A stretch of 64,000 bases of DNA from Luteipulveratus flavus (GTDB lineage: Bacteria; Actinomycetota; Actinomycetes; Actinomycetales; Dermatophilaceae), in NCBI RefSeq assembly GCF_029439465.1, contig NZ_JAROAV010000024.1:1-64000 (forward strand), read 5' to 3'. The translations under genes were made by a program, and so were the position numbers. Each line of letters opens with the position of its first letter. The stretch's first letter is position 1. The notes under the pieces are model-generated. The model searched no databases. It had not been told where the DNA came from and was given only the letters and a program-made list of their open reading frames with translations. Below, piece by piece: positions 60,057-64,000 of this stretch.

Positions 60057-60854
60057 GTGCTTCACGTCCTGCTCTCCAGGCGCTGGCTCGCCTGGCTGGC
60101 GGTGGCCGTCGTCGTCTCGGTCGCGTGCCTGCTGCTCGGCCGGTGGCAGTGGCACCGGTGGGAGTCCAAGCACGCCATGCAGACCCGGATCAGCGAGAAC
60201 TACGACGCTTCTCCGGTCGCCCTCGGCCAGATCCTCCCGACCGTGGACACTCCTCTACCCGGTGACCGCGAGTGGACGCAGGTCCGGCTGCAGGGCGAGT
60301 ACCAGGCGCAGCAGCGGCAGCTGGTCCGCAACCGTCCGCACGAGGGCTCCTTCGGCTACGAGGTCGTGGTCCCCCTCCGCCTCGCCGACGGCGCGAGCGT
60401 CCTCGTCGACCGCGGCTGGGTGCCCAACGGCCCGAACGCCGCTACGCCTCCCTCCGTACCGGCGACGCCGACCGGGCCGGTGACGGTCGTGGGGTGGATG
60501 CGTCCGGGCGAGCCGTCGCTCGGCCGCGCACCGATCGCCGGCCAGCTCTCGTCGATCAACGTCCGGGACGCGCAGAGCCGTACGGGCGGGCGGCTGCACG
60601 ACGCGTACGTGCTGATGCGCGGCGAGCGGCTTCCCTCCGGAGCGACTCCGGTACGCCCGCAGGCGCTGGAGAAGCCGGACCAGGGCTCCGCCGCCGGCAT
60701 CAACCTCAGCTACGCGATCCAGTGGTGGGTCGGCATGCTGGCCGTGCCCGCGTACGTGCTCTTCGCCGCCCGCCGCGAAGCGCGTGACCGCTCGGGGGTC
60801 GTGCGTCCGGCCAAGCCCAAGAAGGTGCGCATCTGGGACGAGGAGGACGCCTGA
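60057..60854 (+). CDS. SURF1-family cytochrome oxidase assembly protein
   Basis: A 265-residue protein with membrane helices at about residues 10-28 and 220-240 and an extracytoplasmic domain between them. SURF1 landmarks: LGRWQWHRWESK, VRNRPHEGSFGYEVVVPL, VLVDRGWVP and SYAIQWWVGM. It aids haem a insertion in cytochrome aa3 oxidase. The GTG is at 60057 with TACCGT 6 nt upstream. It diverges from moaA. Confidence 0.92.
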   Translation: MLHVLLSRRWLAWLAVAVVVSVACLLLGRWQWHRWESKHAMQTRISENYDASPVALGQILPTVDTPLPGDREWTQVRLQGEYQAQQRQLVRNRPHEGSFGYEVVVPLRLADGASVLVDRGWVPNGPNAATPPSVPATPTGPVTVVGWMRPGEPSLGRAPIAGQLSSINVRDAQSRTGGRLHDAYVLMRGERLPSGATPVRPQALEKPDQGSAAGINLSYAIQWWVGMLAVPAYVLFAARREARDRSGVVRPAKPKKVRIWDEEDA

Positions 60855-60867
60855 CCCGCCTTGCCCG

Positions 60868-62760
60868 TCAGGTGCCCTGGACGCCGACCGGCTGCTGCTC
60901 GCCGGCGTCGCGGAACTGGGTGCGGTAGAGGTCGGCGTACAGGCCGCCCTGCGCGAGCAGGGTCGCGTGGTCGCCCCGCTCCACGATCGTCCCGCCGTCG
61001 ACCACCAGGATCTGGTCGGCGTCGCGCACGGTCGAGAGCCGGTGGGCGATGACCAGGGAGGTGCGACCCGCCAGGGCGCTGTCCAGGGCCCGCTGGACGG
61101 CCACCTCGGACTCACTGTCCAGGTGAGCCGTGGCCTCGTCCAGCACCACGACGGACGGCCCCTTCAGCAGCAGCCGTGCAATGGCCAGCCGCTGCTTCTC
61201 GCCGCCGGACAACCGGTGGCCGCGGTCCCCCACCACCGTGTCGAGTCCCTCGGGCAGCGTCTCCACGAGGCTCCACACGTGCGCGGCCCGCAGCGCCTGC
61301 TCGAGGTCGGACTCGGTCGCCTCAGGACGGGCGTAGAGGAGGTTCGCCCGGATCGTGTCGTGGAACAGGTGCGCCTCCTGCGACACGACGCCGAGCCGGT
61401 CGCGCAGGTCCTGCGAGGCGACCTCCCGCACGTCGACGTCGCCGATCCGCACCGCACCCTCGGTCGGGTCGTACAGGCGGGCGACGAGGCTGGTGATCGT
61501 GGTCTTCCCGGCGCCGCTCGGGCCGACCAGGGCGACCAGCTGACCGGGCTCGGCGCGCAGGCTCACGTCGTGCAGTACGGTCGAGCCGGCTCCGCGGTCG
61601 CGGCTGCTGACGGTCTCCAGCGAGCTCAGCGAGACCTCGTCCGCGGCCGGGTAGGTGAACCCGACCTCGTCGAGCTCGATCGGCAGCGGACCGGACGGGA
61701 GCGGGGTCGGCCGCTTCGGCTCCTGCACCAGCGGCCGCAGGTCGAGGATCTCGAAGACGCGCTCGAAGGACACCAGCGCGGTCATCACGTCGACGCGAAC
61801 GTTGGACAGCGCGGTGAGCGGGGTGTAGAGCCGGGCGAGCAGCGCCGCCAGGGCGAGCAGGGTCCCGACGGTGAGCGTGCCGTCGACCGCCATCACGCCA
61901 CCGAACCCGTAGACCAGGGCCGTGGCCACCGAGGCCATCAGCGTGAGCACGACCATGAACGCCGACCGGTTCAGGGCGATCAGGACTCCGATGTCGCGGA
62001 CCCGACCGGCCCGCTCGGAGTACTCGAGATCCTCCTGGTGCGGGCGCCCGTACAGCTTGACCAGCAGTGCGCCCGCGACGTTGAACCGCTCGGACATGCG
62101 CGCACCGAGGTCGGCATTCTCCTGCATCTGCTCACGAGCCAGGCCGGCGAGCCGGCGCCCCATGATGCGGGTCGGGATCAGGAAGAGCGGGACGAGCACG
62201 AGGGCCAGGAGGGTGAGCTGCCAGGACAGCGTGCCCATGGCCGCCACGATCGCGATCAGCATCACGATGTTGCTCACGACGTTGGACAGCGTCGAGGTGA
62301 ACGCCTGCTGGGCACCGATGACGTCGGAGTTGAGCCGGGTCACCAGGGCGCCGGTCTGCGTACGGGTGAAGAACGCGATCGGCTGCCGCAGGACGTGGGA
62401 GAACACCTGGCCGCGCAGGTCGTAGATCAGTCCCTCACCGATGCGCGCGGACATGAACCGCTCGAGCACCGACAGCCCCGCCCCGACGACCGCGACCAGA
62501 CCGACGAGCAGCGCCAGCCGGACCACGAGACCGGAGTCCTGCTTGACGACACCGTCGTCGACGATGCGCTTGAGCAGCAGCGGTGTCGCGATGACCAGGA
62601 GCGCCTCGGCGATCGTCGTCACCAGGAACGCGACGATCGTGCGCCGGTACGGCTGGGCGTAGTCGAGCACCCGGCGCGCCGTCCCAGGACGCAACGAGGC
62701 GTTCTTGACGGACGCGTCGCGCGTCATCGAGCTCATGGCCTGCCAGGCCCCCATGGACAT
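60868..62760 (-). CDS. ABC exporter (fused permease-ATPase), multidrug type
   Basis: A 630-residue half-transporter. Six membrane helices (about residues 40-330) are followed by an ATPase with GPSGAGKTT (Walker A), LSGGEKQRLAIARLLL (signature), VVVLDEATAHLD (Walker B) and the switch HRLS. It probably forms a homodimer that expels lipophilic compounds. The ATG is at 62758-62760 with an AGGAG site. Upstream is a SoxR/MerR-type operator, so expression likely responds to redox-active compounds. Confidence 0.93.
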   Translation of the reverse strand: MSMGAWQAMSSMTRDASVKNASLRPGTARRVLDYAQPYRRTIVAFLVTTIAEALLVIATPLLLKRIVDDGVVKQDSGLVVRLALLVGLVAVVGAGLSVLERFMSARIGEGLIYDLRGQVFSHVLRQPIAFFTRTQTGALVTRLNSDVIGAQQAFTSTLSNVVSNIVMLIAIVAAMGTLSWQLTLLALVLVPLFLIPTRIMGRRLAGLAREQMQENADLGARMSERFNVAGALLVKLYGRPHQEDLEYSERAGRVRDIGVLIALNRSAFMVVLTLMASVATALVYGFGGVMAVDGTLTVGTLLALAALLARLYTPLTALSNVRVDVMTALVSFERVFEILDLRPLVQEPKRPTPLPSGPLPIELDEVGFTYPAADEVSLSSLETVSSRDRGAGSTVLHDVSLRAEPGQLVALVGPSGAGKTTITSLVARLYDPTEGAVRIGDVDVREVASQDLRDRLGVVSQEAHLFHDTIRANLLYARPEATESDLEQALRAAHVWSLVETLPEGLDTVVGDRGHRLSGGEKQRLAIARLLLKGPSVVVLDEATAHLDSESEVAVQRALDSALAGRTSLVIAHRLSTVRDADQILVVDGGTIVERGDHATLLAQGGLYADLYRTQFRDAGEQQPVGVQGT

Positions 62761-62796
62761 GTCCGCTCCTTCGCCGATCGGTCAGTGCGTGTGCCA

Positions 62797-62827
62797 GCCT
62801 CGCTCCTGAAGTCAACTTGAGGTCAAC
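62797..62827 (-). promoter_or_regulatory. MerR/SoxR-type promoter-operator of the ABC exporter
   Basis: Minus strand: TTGACC (62827-62822) and GAGGCT (62802-62797) with a 19-bp spacer. The spacer dyad is CCTGAAGTCAACTTGAGG (62806-62823, plus strand), almost a perfect palindrome and close to the SoxR consensus. It overlaps the 3' end of the upstream hydratase gene. Confidence 0.75.
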
Positions 62828-63626
62828 CCGGTGCATTCCTCCCGGCCGCCATCGCCGACAGCAGGCGGGCCTGCGCGGTGCGCTCGGCGTAGTGCTGCTG
62901 CTCCGGGGTGGAGCCCTGGGCGAACCGCAGCAGCCGCTTCAGCTCGCGGACCGCCTGGGGCGGGTTGGACATCACCGCGTCGGCGAGGTCGCGGGCGGCC
63001 TCGCCGAGCTCACCGGCAGGCACGCGCAGCGACGCCAGCCCGGTGTCGACCGCCTCGCCCGCCCCGACCGGACGGCCGGTCGCGCAGATCTCCAGGGCCC
63101 GGCTGTACCCCACCTGCCGCACCAGCGCGTGGGTACCGGTGAGGTCGGGTACGAGGCCGAGAGCGGTCTCACGCATGATCAGCTGCGCGTCCTCCGCCAC
63201 GATCCGCAGGTCACACGCCAGGGCGAGCTGGAAACCGGCGCCCACGGCGTACCCCTGCACCGCCGCGATCGTGATCGCCGGCACGTCGGCCCACACCGCG
63301 AAACCCTTCTGGTACGAGGCGATCTCGTCCACCAGCTCGGGCTCACTCCCCTGCGCCTGCTGGACCAGGCTGCGCTCCCCCGGCAGGCCCTCGGGTGTCA
63401 GCAGGGCGCGGTCGAGGCCGGAGGAGAACGACTCCCCGGCGCCGCGCACGATCACCACCCGCACGTCGGGCGGCAGGGTCCGGCCGAGGCGCGCGAGGGC
63501 CAGCCACTGGCTGGGGACCTGCGCGTTGCGGGTCTGCGGGTGGTCGAGGGTCACCGTCAGGAGGGGGCCCTCCTGGGTCACCTCCAGACGTGGGTGCACA
63601 CGTCGGCCGGGGCTGCTGTCGTTCAC
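62823..63626 (-). CDS. Enoyl-CoA hydratase/isomerase family protein
   Basis: A 267-residue crotonase-fold protein with oxyanion-hole segments GESFSSGLDRA and VQGYAVGAGFQLALACDLRI. The first catalytic Glu position of hydratases is not clearly conserved, so the exact reaction is open. The GTG is at 63624-63626 with TACAGT (63633-63638) 6 nt upstream and no Shine-Dalgarno sequence. Its last codons hold the next gene's operator. Confidence 0.88.
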   Translation of the reverse strand: MNDSSPGRRVHPRLEVTQEGPLLTVTLDHPQTRNAQVPSQWLALARLGRTLPPDVRVVIVRGAGESFSSGLDRALLTPEGLPGERSLVQQAQGSEPELVDEIASYQKGFAVWADVPAITIAAVQGYAVGAGFQLALACDLRIVAEDAQLIMRETALGLVPDLTGTHALVRQVGYSRALEICATGRPVGAGEAVDTGLASLRVPAGELGEAARDLADAVMSNPPQAVRELKRLLRFAQGSTPEQQHYAERTAQARLLSAMAAGRNAPG

Positions 63627-63664
63627 GCCGCGACTGTAGCCGCGACCCGCGACAGCAAGCGCGC

Positions 63665-64000
63665 TCAGGCGAGCGTCACCAGGTCCGCGTAGTCGGGGCC
63701 CCACAGGTCCTCGACGCCGTCCGGCAGCAGCAGGATGCGCTCGGGCTGCAGCGCCTCGACCGCGCCCTCGTCGTGGGTGACGAGCACGACGGCACCCTCG
63801 TACGTGCGCAGCGCGCCGAGGATCTCCTCGCGGGAGGCCGGGTCGAGGTTGTTGGTGGGCTCGTCCAGCAGCAGCACGTTGGCCGAGGACACCACCAGCA
63901 GGGCCAGGGACAGCCGGGTCTTCTCGCCACCGGAGAGCACGCCGGCGGGCTTGTCGACGTCGTCCCCACTGAACAGGAACGACCCGAGCACCTTGCGGAC
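63665..64000 (-). CDS. ABC-F ATPase, C-terminal fragment (runs past window edge)
   Basis: The last 111 residues of an ATP-binding protein: LSGGEKTRLSLALLVV (signature), VLLLDEPTNNLDPASREEIL (Walker B plus the ABC-F NNLD D-loop) and VTHDEGAVEAL. The NNLD pattern and TYEGAVVLVTHD indicate an ABC-F translation factor/EttA-like protein. The N-terminus lies beyond base 64000. Confidence 0.85.
   Translation of the reverse strand, partial: VRKVLGSFLFSGDDVDKPAGVLSGGEKTRLSLALLVVSSANVLLLDEPTNNLDPASREEILGALRTYEGAVVLVTHDEGAVEALQPERILLLPDGVEDLWGPDYADLVTLA

Overview
The window is a GC-rich (roughly 70%), gene-dense stretch of an actinobacterial chromosome. Lineage markers are the PI-mannoside block thrS...HIT-pgsA-acyltransferase-pimA, divergent glgM/glgC, a fabG-fabI(InhA-type) pair, a MoxR-like ATPase plus VWA pair, many GTG starts, and at least 19 genes whose TANNNT -10 box lies only 6-7 nt before the start codon (leaderless transcription). 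The family content suggests Micrococcales, perhaps close to Intrasporangiaceae/Dermatophilaceae; this placement is inference. There is no rRNA, CRISPR, integrase or transposase.

Layout. 1-220: REP-like palindromes. 222-4586 (-): MoxR-like ATPase, VWA protein, quinone-oxidoreductase-like protein. 4704-7374 (+): endonuclease IV, a MFS exporter behind a MerR/SoxR-type promoter, a GNAT. 7412-7998 (-): MazF/RHH toxin-antitoxin. 8150-13083 (-): pdxS, LemA-like protein, pimA, acyltransferase, pgsA, HIT. 13135-15639: three inserted genes, including a ceramidase-like (CREST) membrane hydrolase fused to a methyltransferase, beside tandem hairpins. 15719-17701 (-): thrS. 17769-22154: EamA/MocR pair, DksA-like, MOSC, ZIP, tRNA-Val. 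22243-24598 (-): pabB, pabC and a membrane protein. 24711-28150: ABM, VOC, hydrolase/CGNR pair, and four tRNAs (Gly-Cys-Gly-Val). 28193-34791: BrkB, glgX, ppk2, RibD-like, LLM, PEBP. 34837-38570 (-): iron-box-controlled desferrioxamine-type genes. 38642-43236: giant secreted M4-M28 double protease with divergent LysR. 43274-50340: SpoU methyltransferase, TauE, ABC ATPase, glgM/glgC, serB. 50383-56784: cyanophycin cluster cphB-cphA-P-domain plus a convergent Mur-ligase/TPR protein. 56824-60854: fabI, fabG, DUF3099, small Cys protein, moaA, SURF1. 60868-64000 (-): multidrug-type ABC exporter with a second SoxR-type operator, enoyl-CoA hydratase, ABC-F fragment.

Themes. Storage polymers recur: glycogen and maltosyl-phosphate metabolism (glgX, glgM, glgC), polyphosphate (ppk2) and cyanophycin (cphA, cphB). 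Two exporters share a redox/xenobiotic-type operator, implying a common regulator outside the window. The siderophore genes sit behind a canonical IdeR/DmdR box, with an unannotated small ORF translationally coupled ahead of desB. The most novel-looking items are the CREST-methyltransferase fusion, the Mur-ligase/TPR protein and stand-alone P-domain protein beside cphA, and the M4-M28 double protease.
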